From positions 558,001 to 622,000 of the forward strand of contig NZ_SLXW01000002.1 of assembly GCF_004341085.1 (NCBI RefSeq): a DNA stretch of 64,000 nucleotides. The letters run 5' to 3'. How positions within the stretch are numbered: position 1 is the first letter of the stretch; each line of letters begins with the position of its first letter. Of the stretch, positions 48,675 through 57,067 are shown one piece after another. Below the pieces are notes generated by a model. The model did no database searches and had not been told where the DNA came from. It saw nothing but the letters and a program-made list of their open reading frames with translations. The DNA is from Sphingomonas sp. PP-CE-1G-424. Its GTDB lineage: Bacteria > Pseudomonadota > Alphaproteobacteria > Sphingomonadales > Sphingomonadaceae. The translations under genes were made by a program, and so were the position numbers.

Positions 48675-49157
48675 TTACGCGATCGAGTTTACCACCGCGT
48701 GGCTGCTCGACTCGTCCGAACGGATCGTGCCGCCGAACAGCATCTTGAGGCGGCCGCCGATCGAGATATCGGTTTCCCACAGCTCGGCGCTGTCGATGTC
48801 GAAGCGCAGCAGCGTCAGGTTGGGGTCTTCCTTGCCGCCCGGAAACCATGCCTCGACCTGGTTGTTCCAAAGCTTGTCGATCTGCGTGCGGTCGTTCGAC
48901 GTCGAGACGTCGCCAGCCATGCACGCGAAGAAATCATGGCCCTTGCCGACGAACTGCGCCATCGCGGCGCCGCCCTTGGCGATGCGGTTGTCGCGACCGG
49001 CGAAGAAGAACAGCGTGTTGGGCTGATCGTCGTCGATCTGCGCGGTCATCGGCTCGGAATGCTGGCCATCGTTGAGGCCGATCATCACGAACGGGCTCGA
49101 CTTCAGCTTCTCGATGAACTTCGCTGCGACTTCCTGCGGGGTATCCTTGTCGGCCAT
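48675..49157 (-). CDS. Pyridoxamine 5'-phosphate oxidase-like (general stress protein 26 type)
   Basis: 160 residues from ATG 49157; an AGGAG at 7 bases favours it over the ATG at 49163. Split-barrel flavin-binding fold: FVMIGLNDGQHSEPMTAQID, LFFFAGRDNRIAKGG, FFACMAGDVSTSND and LWNNQVEAWFPGGKEDPNL. Likely binds FMN or a related cofactor; probably stress-related by family. No EcfG-type promoter seen upstream. Confidence 0.87.
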   Translation of the reverse strand: MADKDTPQEVAAKFIEKLKSSPFVMIGLNDGQHSEPMTAQIDDDQPNTLFFFAGRDNRIAKGGAAMAQFVGKGHDFFACMAGDVSTSNDRTQIDKLWNNQVEAWFPGGKEDPNLTLLRFDIDSAELWETDISIGGRLKMLFGGTIRSDESSSHAVVNSIA

Positions 49158-49322
49158 CGTCATTCTCCTATTGGCTTGGATTGCCACTGAGAACGGGCGG
49201 GGCGGAGGTTGGTTGCGCGGGGGCGGCCGATCGGCGCACGCGATGCCGCTTGGTGAAAGTGCGTGCGACGCGCCATGGTGGCGACGGCAGCAGTCCTGCT
49301 GCTGAACACGAAAGGATCGAGA

Positions 49323-49463
49323 ATGTCTCTTGTCGATCTGTGTCTGATACTGGGCGTGCTCGTCGCCTTCGCAACCTTGGTTGTGAAGATCATCGAAGTT
49401 GCACGTAGAGGAGTAAGCACACGGGCGAGGCTCGATCTAGCAGTCGAGTCCCAAACGTATTGA
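49323..49463 (+). CDS. 46-residue membrane peptide, holin-like-toxin-like
   Basis: Starts MSLVDLCLILGVLVAFATLV and continues into a basic/Arg-containing tail; one transmembrane helix (about 4-26). AAGGA lies 7 bases upstream. Size and pattern recall type I toxin peptides such as putative holin-like toxins, but the match is by eye. Its stop codon is inside a perfect inverted repeat. It is alone on the plus strand between two minus-strand genes. Confidence 0.5.
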   Translation: MSLVDLCLILGVLVAFATLVVKIIEVARRGVSTRARLDLAVESQTY

Positions 49464-49492
49464 GCCCCAGCCGCTAGCACGACCGGGGCTCA
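49461..49492. repeat. Inverted repeat overlapping the stop of the 46-residue peptide gene
   Basis: TGAGCCCC (49461-49468) pairs with GGGGCTCA (49485-49492) around a 16-base loop. No T-run follows on the plus strand, so it is not a normal terminator. A smaller hairpin GGCGA/TCGCC follows at 49501-49519. Confidence 0.6.
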
Positions 49493-49556
49493 CACAGAAA
49501 GGCGAGAATGTCCTTCGCCGAACTCTAAATATCCCTTTGCCGGATACCTTGCAAGG

Positions 49557-50735
49557 TCACAGCACTTCGAACAACCCGGCTGCGCCCATGCCGCCGCCGA
49601 CGCACATCGTGACGACGACATACTTCGCGCCGCGACGCTTGCCTTCGATCAGCGCGTGGCCGGTCGCGCGGGCGCCGGTCATGCCGTAGGGGTGGCCGAT
49701 TGAGATCGCGCCGCCGCTGACGTTGAGCAGCTCGTCGGGGATGCCGAGATTGTCGCGGCAATACAGGACCTGCACCGCGAACGCCTCGTTGAGTTCCCAC
49801 AGGCCGATATCGTCCATCTTGAGGCCGAAGCGCTTGAGCAGCTTGGGGATCGCCACCACGGGGCCGATGCCCATCTCGTCGGGCTCGGTGCCGCCGACCG
49901 CCATGCCGACATAGCGACCGAGCGGCTGGAGACCGCGCTGCGAGGCGATCTTCTCTTCCATCAGGACCGATGACGACGAGCCGTCCGACAACTGCGACGC
50001 GTTGCCCGCGGTGATCGTGAAGTCGGGGCCCATAACCGGCTTCAGCGACTGGAGACCTTCCAACGTGGTGTCGGCGCGGTTGCCCTCGTCCTTGGTGATC
50101 GTCACGTCCTTGTACGTAACTTCCTTGGTCGCCTTGTCGACGATCGCCATGTTGGCGTCGACGGGAATGATCTCCGCGTCGAAATAGCCCGCGGCCTGCG
50201 CGGCGGCGGTGCGCTGCTGCGACTGGAGCGCGTAGGCGTCCATCGCGTCGCGGCTGATGCCATAGCGCTTGGCGACGACCTCGGCGGTCTGCAGCATCGG
50301 CATGTAGACGTCCTTGTGCATCGCGATCAGCTGGGGATCGGGCGCGACGCGCATCTGCGGGGTCTGGACGAGGCTGATGCTCTCGACGCCGCCGCCGATC
50401 GTGATGTCCATGTTGTCGGTGATGATCTGCTTGGCGGCGGTGGCGATCGCCATCAGGCCCGACGCGCACTGGCGGTCGACCGACATGCCCGAGACGGTGA
50501 CGGGGAGCCCGGCGCGCAGCAACGACGTGCGGGCGATGTTGCCGGCCTGGTGACCTTGCTGGAGCGCGCAGCCGAAAACGACGTCGTCGACTTCCGCGCC
50601 GTCGATGCCGGCCCGCTCGACCGCGGCCTTGATCGAATGCGAGGCTAACGTGGGGGCGGGGGTGTTGTTGAAGCCGCCGCGATAGGCGCGGCCGATGGGG
50701 GTGCGGGCGGTGGAGACGATGACGGCTGAACGCAT
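49557..50735 (-). CDS. Acetyl-CoA C-acyltransferase (thiolase)
   Basis: 392 residues from ATG 50735 (AAGGA upstream); a longer reading to 50810 would translate the upstream repeat. Catalytic Cys C90 in [10 protein letters not shown], His in [11 protein letters not shown] and second Cys in [11 protein letters not shown]. Either beta-oxidation thiolase or acetyl-CoA acetyltransferase; sequence alone does not decide. Downstream of the MaoC gene on the same strand, separated by a repeat. Confidence 0.93.
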   Translation of the reverse strand: MRSAVIVSTARTPIGRAYRGGFNNTPAPTLASHSIKAAVERAGIDGAEVDDVVFGCALQQGHQAGNIARTSLLRAGLPVTVSGMSVDRQCASGLMAIATAAKQIITDNMDITIGGGVESISLVQTPQMRVAPDPQLIAMHKDVYMPMLQTAEVVAKRYGISRDAMDAYALQSQQRTAAAQAAGYFDAEIIPVDANMAIVDKATKEVTYKDVTITKDEGNRADTTLEGLQSLKPVMGPDFTITAGNASQLSDGSSSSVLMEEKIASQRGLQPLGRYVGMAVGGTEPDEMGIGPVVAIPKLLKRFGLKMDDIGLWELNEAFAVQVLYCRDNLGIPDELLNVSGGAISIGHPYGMTGARATGHALIEGKRRGAKYVVVTMCVGGGMGAAGLFEVL

Positions 50736-50751
50736 GGGTATATCCTTATCT

Positions 50752-50860
50752 GCTCCCTTCCCGCTTGCGGGAGGGGTTGGGGGAGGGGGTGGCCAAAGCA
50801 ACCGGCGCAATCGCGGCTATCTCGGACCCTCCCCTGACCCCTCCCGCAAGCGGGAGGGGA
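50752..50860. repeat. Palindromic element between MaoC and thiolase genes (family C)
   Basis: Hairpins CCCGCTTGCGGGAGGGG and CCCCTCCCGCAAGCGGGAGGGG with inverted flanks GGTTGGGGGAGGGG-like and GGACCCTCCCCTGACC. Same type as the murE-murF element. Confidence 0.85.
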
Positions 50861-50868
50861 ATGAGTGT

Positions 50869-51327
50869 TCAAACGAAGACCTGGCTGATCCATTCGGCGA
50901 TCAGGGCAGGCTTTTCCTGCCCTTCGATCTCGACGGAGAAGGCGTTGGTCTGCTGCCACTGGCCGGGGCGCTTTTCGTCGAACGAGAGCAGCTTGAACCG
51001 GCCGCGGACCTTCGAGCCGGAGCGGACGGGGGTCAGGAAGCGGACCGAATTTCCGCCGTAATTGACGCCCATCTTGGCACCCTCGATGGTCGGCGCATCG
51101 GGCACCTTCGACGACAGCAACGGCATCAGCGACAGCGTTAGGAAGCCGTGTGCGATCGTGCCGCCGAACGGGGTCTGCGCCGCGCGTTCAGGATCGATGT
51201 GGATAAACTGGTGGTCGCCCGTCGCGTCGGCGAACTTGTCGATCATGGCCTGCGTGACCTCAACCCAGTCGGACACCGTTTCGGTGCCGACGCGGCCCTG
51301 CATCTCGGCGGTGGTGATCGTGGCCAC
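50869..51327 (-). CDS. MaoC family (R)-hydratase
   Basis: 152 residues, single hot-dog fold, GTG start with GAGAGGA upstream. Catalytic Asp/His motif in FADATGDHQFIHIDPERA and FGGTIAHGFLTLSL. Probably an (R)-specific enoyl-CoA hydratase/dehydratase; could link beta-oxidation to PHA monomer supply given phaZ and the thiolase nearby, but that is inference. Confidence 0.88.
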   Translation of the reverse strand: MATITTAEMQGRVGTETVSDWVEVTQAMIDKFADATGDHQFIHIDPERAAQTPFGGTIAHGFLTLSLMPLLSSKVPDAPTIEGAKMGVNYGGNSVRFLTPVRSGSKVRGRFKLLSFDEKRPGQWQQTNAFSVEIEGQEKPALIAEWISQVFV

Positions 51328-51457
51328 GGGGTTCCTCTCAGGTTGGCGCTGAACGCTAATGCGTCTCTAACCGCGGCAGCAAGGCTCCTGCAAGCCTCGA
51401 CCAACCTAAAAGAGGAAAAACCCGTATTTGCTCAGGTGGAAGCGCGAACCCGATGTT

Positions 51458-52624
51458 CTAAACGTTGTCGCTGGCCGCTGTGGGTTTGGGGTAGGGCATC
51501 ACCACCGAGCCATCGGGTGCGGCCATCATGTTCACCTGCGTCGGGAAGGCGATCTCGATCTTCTCGTCGTTGAAGCGCTTCAGGATGGCGATGCCGACCG
51601 CCGTGCGGCCGTCGTAGAAGCTCGCGTAATCGGGCCCCTTGCTGTCGAACTGGACCTCGAAATCGAGGCTCGACGCGCCGAAGCCGGTGAAGCCGGCGCG
51701 GGTGAAGATCTTGTCGTTGGCTTCGACGATCTCCTTCAGCATCGCGGGGATGCGCGAGCAGACTTCGGGGGGTGTCGAATAGGTGACGCCAATGACGAAC
51801 TTCGCGCGGCGGTGGTTGCGCTGCGTGTTGTTGAGGATCTCCTTGTTGAGGAGGTTCTTGTTCGAGATCACGCGCTCCTCGCCGTCGATGCCGCGGATGC
51901 GTGTCGATTTGAGGCCGATCGCCTCGACGCTGCCCGAGGCGGTGTCGTAGCTGATCGAGTCGCCGCGGCGGAACGGGCGGTCGAAGATGATCGCGAGCGC
52001 GGCGAACAGGTCGGCGAAGATGCCCTGCGCCGCCAGGCCGATCGCGATGCCGCCGACGCCCAACCCCGCGACGAGGCCGGTGACGTTGACCCCGAGATTG
52101 TCGAGCACCACCACCAGCGCGACGGCGAACACGACGAACGTGACGAGCAGGCGGATCAGGCCCATCGCCGAGAGCAGCGCTTCGCCCGAATAATGTTCGG
52201 ACTGCGTGCGGTGCTCTATCGCGCCGAGGATGATCTCGCGGACCCAGACGGCGGCCTGGAACACGGCGGCGACGGTGAAGAGGAAATTAATCGTCGTCGC
52301 GACCTCGCCGGGGGCGGCGGAATAGCCGGCGACCAACTTGGCGGCGAGCATGACGATGAAGAAATTGCCGGTGCGGGCGACCGCCTTGCCGACGACGATG
52401 CCCCAGCCGTTGAGCGCGCGCGGGCGTTCGCAGAGTTTGCTGCCGAAGCGGCGTGCGGTGTGGAGCGCGACGACGATCACCGCGCCGATTCCGAACGCGA
52501 TCAGGATCTGGAGCCAATAGGCTTGCACCCACGCGAAGCTGGCGGTGACAAAGCCCTGCGCCTGGTCGCCGACGTCGCTCGCGTCGAAGACCGGCTTTTT
52601 GGGGACGGCGGTTGTGTTGGACAT
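51458..52624 (-). CDS. MscS family mechanosensitive ion channel
   Basis: 388 residues from ATG 52624. About four transmembrane helices; pore helix with Gly/Ala pattern VAGLGVGGIAIGLAAQGIFADL, then the MscS beta domain (DRPFRRGDSI) and the C-terminal alpha/beta region. Releases solutes on osmotic downshock. Start lies 11 bp after the topoisomerase IB stop, so the two are probably one operon. Confidence 0.92.
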   Translation of the reverse strand: MSNTTAVPKKPVFDASDVGDQAQGFVTASFAWVQAYWLQILIAFGIGAVIVVALHTARRFGSKLCERPRALNGWGIVVGKAVARTGNFFIVMLAAKLVAGYSAAPGEVATTINFLFTVAAVFQAAVWVREIILGAIEHRTQSEHYSGEALLSAMGLIRLLVTFVVFAVALVVVLDNLGVNVTGLVAGLGVGGIAIGLAAQGIFADLFAALAIIFDRPFRRGDSISYDTASGSVEAIGLKSTRIRGIDGEERVISNKNLLNKEILNNTQRNHRRAKFVIGVTYSTPPEVCSRIPAMLKEIVEANDKIFTRAGFTGFGASSLDFEVQFDSKGPDYASFYDGRTAVGIAILKRFNDEKIEIAFPTQVNMMAAPDGSVVMPYPKPTAASDNV

Positions 52625-52635
52625 GGAAATACTCG

Positions 52636-53649
52636 TCAGGCCGCTTTTGCGAGGGTTGCGGTCGCGGGCGTGCCGGCTTCGAGAAACGTGATGAGTCCAC
52701 ATTCCTCGCGGCTCATGTAGCGCTTGGCGCGGGGGAGGCGGAGCGCCTTGCGGAAGGTCGACTGACCGGTCTTCACCAGCGCGATCAGCGACGGGTGGAC
52801 ATAGCTTTTGCGCGCGATCGCGTGCGTGTTGCCGAGCCGCGCGACGACGGGCTCGAGCATCGACTTGAGGCTGAGGTCGCGTTCGGCCGACGCGAGTGCC
52901 TCGAACGCGGCGACGCTGGCGGCCCAAGTCCGAAAATTCTTGGCGGTGAAATCGGTGCCGGTGACGTCGCGGATGTAGCAGTTGACGTCGGTCGAGGTGA
53001 CGGGGTGCGCGACGCCGGCATCGTCGAGCCATGCGAACAGGTGCTGTTCGTCGAGGTCCTGGCATTTCTTGACGAAGCTGCTGAGCGAGCGGTCGGTGAT
53101 CTTGAGCGTCCGCATCTTGCCGGACTTGCCCTTGTACTGGAGCTTCAGCGTCGCGCCCTTCACTTCACCGTGGCGTTTGCGCAACGTGGTGGCGCCGAAG
53201 CTCTCGTTCCCCTCCGCGTAAGCCTCATTGCCGATGCGGATATGGCCGCCGTCGAGCAGGCGGATGACCGCGGCGACCGCGCGTTCGCGGGTGAGCGAGC
53301 GTTTGCGGAGATCGGCTTCGACCGCCTTGCGGATCTTGGGGAGCGCATGGCCGAAGTCGGCGCAGCGTTCGTATTTGGCGGCCTCCTGTGCTTCGCGAAA
53401 ACCCAGATGATAGCGGTATTGTTTGCGCCCCTTCTCGTCCCAGCCGACCGCCTGGATATGGCCGTTGGGCTTGGGGCAGAACCAGGCGTCGCGGTAGGCG
53501 GGGGGCAGGCCGACCGCGTTCAGCCGGTCGATCTCGTCGCGGTCGGTGATGCGTTCGCCCTTGGCATCCCAATAGCCCCAGCCGTTCCGCATCTTCTTGC
53601 GGGTGATGCCGGGCTTGGAGTCGTCGGAATACACGATCTTGGTGGGCAA
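52636..53649 (-). CDS. DNA topoisomerase IB
   Basis: 337 residues, poxvirus/bacterial type IB enzyme. N-terminal domain (about 1-75), catalytic domain with RLLDGGHIRIGNEAYAEGN, KGKSGKMR, and active-site Tyr Y283 in ARKSYVHPSL. Relaxes supercoils through a 3'-phosphotyrosyl link. TTG start at 53649 is supported by AAGGGA 8 bases upstream; a GTG at 53634 is possible. Confidence 0.93.
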   Translation of the reverse strand: MPTKIVYSDDSKPGITRKKMRNGWGYWDAKGERITDRDEIDRLNAVGLPPAYRDAWFCPKPNGHIQAVGWDEKGRKQYRYHLGFREAQEAAKYERCADFGHALPKIRKAVEADLRKRSLTRERAVAAVIRLLDGGHIRIGNEAYAEGNESFGATTLRKRHGEVKGATLKLQYKGKSGKMRTLKITDRSLSSFVKKCQDLDEQHLFAWLDDAGVAHPVTSTDVNCYIRDVTGTDFTAKNFRTWAASVAAFEALASAERDLSLKSMLEPVVARLGNTHAIARKSYVHPSLIALVKTGQSTFRKALRLPRAKRYMSREECGLITFLEAGTPATATLAKAA

Positions 53650-53717
53650 TGTGGTGGTCCCTTGGGGGCGTCTGATTCTGACTATCTCTGCAAATGTTCG
53701 GGAAGGCGCATCGTTCC

Positions 53718-53742
53718 GGAACGAGGCGGGCTGCGCTTGGTT
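53718..53742 (+). promoter_or_regulatory. Candidate EcfG (general stress) promoter
   Basis: GGAAC at 53718-53722, then 17 bases, then GTT at 53740-53742 (EcfG consensus GGAAC-N16/17-CGTT; here GGTT). It lies 32 bp before the DJ-1/PfpI start, a plausible stress gene. Confidence 0.5.
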
Positions 53743-53774
53743 GAGGGGGCACGGGATTTCACTGGAGACATGAC

Positions 53775-54338
53775 ATGGCCGATCTTTCCCAAGCTCGCGT
53801 ATTGATGCTCGCTGCCGATGGTTTCGAGACCGTCGAACTGTTCGAACCGCGGAAAGCGCTGGAGGCGGCGGGCGCGAAGGTGACGCTCGCGTCGATAAAG
53901 ACCGACCCGATCCAGGGCATGAAGGGCGACATCAACAAGGCCGAGACGGCGACGCCCGACCTGACGCTCGATGAGGTCGATACCGACGATTACGACGCGC
54001 TGGTGCTGCCGGGCGGCGTCGCCAACCCGGACACGATGCGTCAGGAAGAGCGCGCGATCGAGATCATCACCGAGTTCATGGAAGACGGCAAGATCATCGC
54101 CGCGATCTGCCATGCGCCGTGGTTGCTGGCCGAGGCGGACGTGATCGATGGACGCCGCGTGACGAGCTTCCCGTCGATCCGCACGGACCTGGAGAATGCG
54201 GGTGCGGACGTGGTGGACGAGGAGGTCGTAGTCGACGGCAATCTGATCACGAGCCGCAAGCCGGATGATATTCCTGCGTTCAACAAGGCGATCATCGACG
54301 CGCTGGAGGAAGAACTGGCCGACGAACCGGTCGACTGA
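53775..54338 (+). CDS. DJ-1/PfpI family protein (class I glutamine amidotransferase-like)
   Basis: 187 residues. Nucleophile-elbow Cys C112 with H113 in IAAICHAPWLL; supporting Glu near residue 18 (DGFETVELFEP). Members include proteases/glyoxalases/deglycases and stress chaperones; the exact reaction is unresolved. ATG 53775. Divergent from topoisomerase IB. Confidence 0.91.
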   Translation: MADLSQARVLMLAADGFETVELFEPRKALEAAGAKVTLASIKTDPIQGMKGDINKAETATPDLTLDEVDTDDYDALVLPGGVANPDTMRQEERAIEIITEFMEDGKIIAAICHAPWLLAEADVIDGRRVTSFPSIRTDLENAGADVVDEEVVVDGNLITSRKPDDIPAFNKAIIDALEEELADEPVD

Positions 54339-54363
54339 TCCGAAAAGTCTGCCCGCGCTTCCT

Positions 54364-54416
54364 TGTTCTCCCGCGAAGGCGGGAGCCCAGACTGGGTCCC
54401 CGCCTTCGCGGGGAAA
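54364..54416. repeat. Palindromic intergenic repeat, family A, inverted copy
   Basis: Near-perfect reverse complement of the 6061-6112 element: GTTCTCCCGCGAAGGCGGGA then CCCCGCCTTCGCGGGGAAAC. It lies between convergent PfpI and acyltransferase genes. Confidence 0.85.
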
Positions 54417-54427
54417 CAGGGGGCGGT

Positions 54428-55465
54428 CTAGCGGGCGTTGAGCCAGCGTTGCGCCGGGCGTTCGATCAGGTGGTAGAGCGCGATCGAGGCCAGCAGTACC
54501 AGGCTTAGGTACAGTGCGATCAGCACCGGCGGGACAGCCGCCGCGTTGCTGACGAACAGCAGCTTGAACACCACCCACAGCATGAAATGGCCGAGATACG
54601 TGGCGTAGCTGATCTCGCCGAGATAGTGGATCGCCCGGCTGGAGAGCGGATTGTGATTTGCCGCGGTTGTGAGCGCCAATACAAGTAGCAGGCAAGCGAA
54701 CGCAGCCGGGACCATCAGCGTTTCGGCTGCTCCAGCCGCCCAGGCTGCGAGAAGCGTGATGCCTGCGGTTGACGCAGCGATAACGATCGGCCTTTTCCTA
54801 GCATCACGCCACCGCAGCCAGAGCGCGCTCACGATCGTACCGGTCGCGAACTCGGTCAGGCATCGCAGCAATCCGTAGCGCGGGATATCGGTATCGAGCG
54901 TCGGGGCGGCCGTCGTGAGGTAGAGCAGCACGAGGATCGCCAGTGCGACGACCAGCAAGACCGGGCTGGCTAGCCGCCGCCAGTCGACCGTCGCAATCAG
55001 CAGCGGAAACAGCAGATAGGCGCCGAGTTCGGCGCTGATCGACCAGCTCGGATCGTTCCAGGCCAGGCGGTCCGTGAACCCCCAATTCTGCAAGAGCAGT
55101 ATGTCGAGCGGGAGTCGTGCGAAGGGATAATCGACCGGGTCGGCGCGGCCGGTCGCGACGAACACCAGCGCGAGCGCCACCGCACCCGCCAGCACGACGA
55201 CGTGCAGCGGCCAGATCCGCGCGATCCGCTTGCGCAGGAACGGGGCGATCCCGGCGACGCCTTGCGCGCGCAGGCGCTCATGCCAGGTCAGCCAGATCAC
55301 GAAGCCGGACAACAAGAAGAAGAAGTCGACTGCTAGATAGCCCTTGGCGAGGATATCGAGCGCCGCCTGCGGAAGCCCGGCGATCGACAGCCGGATGTGG
55401 TAGAGGACGACCAGCCACGCGGCGAGACCGCGCGCGCCGGTCAGCGCCCGAAGCTCGGTCTTCAC
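54428..55465 (-). CDS. Acyltransferase 3 family membrane protein
   Basis: 345 residues from GTG 55465, 10 bp after the ligase stop. About ten transmembrane helices; RALTGARGLAAWLVVLYHIR (catalytic His at the end of the first motif), DFFFLLSGFVI and a C-terminal LIERPAQRWL. It O-acylates extracellular glycans or lipids. Position after the O-glycosylation ligase suggests exopolysaccharide or glycan modification. Confidence 0.9.
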   Translation of the reverse strand: MKTELRALTGARGLAAWLVVLYHIRLSIAGLPQAALDILAKGYLAVDFFFLLSGFVIWLTWHERLRAQGVAGIAPFLRKRIARIWPLHVVVLAGAVALALVFVATGRADPVDYPFARLPLDILLLQNWGFTDRLAWNDPSWSISAELGAYLLFPLLIATVDWRRLASPVLLVVALAILVLLYLTTAAPTLDTDIPRYGLLRCLTEFATGTIVSALWLRWRDARKRPIVIAASTAGITLLAAWAAGAAETLMVPAAFACLLLVLALTTAANHNPLSSRAIHYLGEISYATYLGHFMLWVVFKLLFVSNAAAVPPVLIALYLSLVLLASIALYHLIERPAQRWLNAR

Positions 55466-55475
55466 GTGCGAGTCT

Positions 55476-56831
55476 TCACAGGGGTGCGGGTCGCGATTGC
55501 GGTACGCGGCGCATCGGCCGGAACGTCTGCTCGCTGCGCTTGCGACCGAGATACGTGTCGAGGCCAATCTGCGCCCCGATCAGCATGTAGATGAACGGCT
55601 GGAATGCGATCGCGATGAACGTGGCGCCCAGCAGATAGACGATATGCGCGCTCTGCAACGCGGCGGCGAGCGGTCCGGCCCAGGCGAGTTCGTCGTCGGG
55701 ATCGCGGTAGCGGCGACGCAGCACCTCCATCCGGACGATGCCGATCAGGTTGATCGCCAGCCAGAGCGCCAGTCCCGGATAGCCCTGTTCGCCGAGCATC
55801 TCGAAATAGGCGCTATGATACGCGCGCGCCTTGTCGACCTCGACCTTCGACCCGCCGGTGATCGCGCCACCCTCGGCGGTCTTCAGGTCGTAGCGGATCC
55901 GGTTGCCGAGGAAGGCGTTGAACCCGCCGCCGAACGGATGATCCTTCGCATAGTCGATCGTCCATTTCCACACCGCCAGCCGGGTCGAGGCGGACTCGTC
56001 CGCCTGATAGGTCTTGATGGTGTTCATCCGGTTGGTGAAGGTCGACGGGAGGAACGGCACGGCGGCAACCCCGAGCGCGGCGATCGCCGCCAGATACAAA
56101 CCCTTGCGCTTGACCGCGCGCAACGACAGCAGCGCCAGCAGGCCGATGCACAACAGCCCGGTACGGGTCGATGTGCCGACCGGGATCAGCAGGCACGCGA
56201 AAACCAGCGCGAGGCAGAAGCCCTTCAGCCGCCAGTCGCGCTTGAAGATCGTGCCATACCCCATGAACCAGAAGATCACCGGGATGATCGCGATCGCGAC
56301 GGTGCTGATCGTGCTGCCCTCGTACAGGCCGGAATTATTGTCGACCATCAGGTTCAACTGGCCATAGCCGCCGCCGCCGCTGGCGATCGTCTTGATCCCG
56401 CCGACGATAATGATCGACGAGGCGGACAGGACCATGAACACCAGCAGCGCCTCGATCCGCAACCGCGTCCGCAGCGTCAGCGGCAGGAACGCGGCGAAGA
56501 TCAGCGCCTTCCACACCCAGTCCCACTTTTCTAGCGCCTCGACCGGGAAGTCGGCGGCGAGCGTGGTGGCCCAGCAATAGAGCATCAGCACGACGATCAG
56601 GATCGACCGCGCGCCGACCCGCGTATCGCGCTTGTCGTCGGCGAGCACCCAGCCGCCGACCGCGAGCGCAACCGCAATCAATGAGATCGGGATGGTGTTG
56701 AGCAGCAGGTAGGTGAGGCGCTGCGGCGAGACGATATCGATATAGACGTACACGAGCACCAGCAGGAACGGCCGCCGGAAGCCCATCCCGAAAAACGCCA
56801 GCAGGAACGCGATGAAGGCGAGATCACGCAC
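55476..56831 (-). CDS. Putative O-glycosylation ligase, exosortase A-associated
   Basis: 451 residues, about ten to twelve transmembrane helices, O-antigen ligase-like (Wzy_C) fold. Periplasmic loop with HPFGGGFNAFLGNRIRYDL and RAYHSAYFEMLGEQGYPGLAL. Resembles the TIGR03097 family that accompanies exosortase A. GTG start at 56831 overlaps the stop of the 48-residue gene by 8 bp. Confidence 0.86.
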   Translation of the reverse strand: MRDLAFIAFLLAFFGMGFRRPFLLVLVYVYIDIVSPQRLTYLLLNTIPISLIAVALAVGGWVLADDKRDTRVGARSILIVVLMLYCWATTLAADFPVEALEKWDWVWKALIFAAFLPLTLRTRLRIEALLVFMVLSASSIIIVGGIKTIASGGGGYGQLNLMVDNNSGLYEGSTISTVAIAIIPVIFWFMGYGTIFKRDWRLKGFCLALVFACLLIPVGTSTRTGLLCIGLLALLSLRAVKRKGLYLAAIAALGVAAVPFLPSTFTNRMNTIKTYQADESASTRLAVWKWTIDYAKDHPFGGGFNAFLGNRIRYDLKTAEGGAITGGSKVEVDKARAYHSAYFEMLGEQGYPGLALWLAINLIGIVRMEVLRRRYRDPDDELAWAGPLAAALQSAHIVYLLGATFIAIAFQPFIYMLIGAQIGLDTYLGRKRSEQTFRPMRRVPQSRPAPL

Positions 56832-56970
56832 TCGGGCCGCGCCTCGTGTCGGGTTTGTCGGGCGTATCGTGCGGGCTTGGCTCGCGATCGAGGTCGGGGC
56901 GCTTGAGCAACAGGAACGCGGCGAGCATCATCAGGCCGTGGCTGAGGCCGAGTGCGAGATTGTCGATCAT
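56824..56970 (-). CDS. 48-residue membrane peptide upstream of the ligase
   Basis: Starts MIDNLALGLSHGLMMLAAFL, one transmembrane helix, then a charged Pro/Asp-rich tail ending RRGPSA. Strong GGAGG 7 bases before ATG 56970. It overlaps the ligase start by 8 bp, so the two are translationally coupled. Function unknown; it may be an accessory of the ligase. Confidence 0.65.
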   Translation of the reverse strand: MIDNLALGLSHGLMMLAAFLLLKRPDLDREPSPHDTPDKPDTRRGPSA

Positions 56971-57067
56971 GATGCGGCCTCCTTCCGGCAACGATGCTAT
57001 GACCGACAGCTTTAGGTCGGGTCGGTTGACGCGCCGTTAAGCGATGTGGTGGCAAGCGGATAGCACG

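Noticed and set aside
49461..49492. Rho-independent terminator
   Set aside because: The inverted repeat is not followed by a T-run on either strand.
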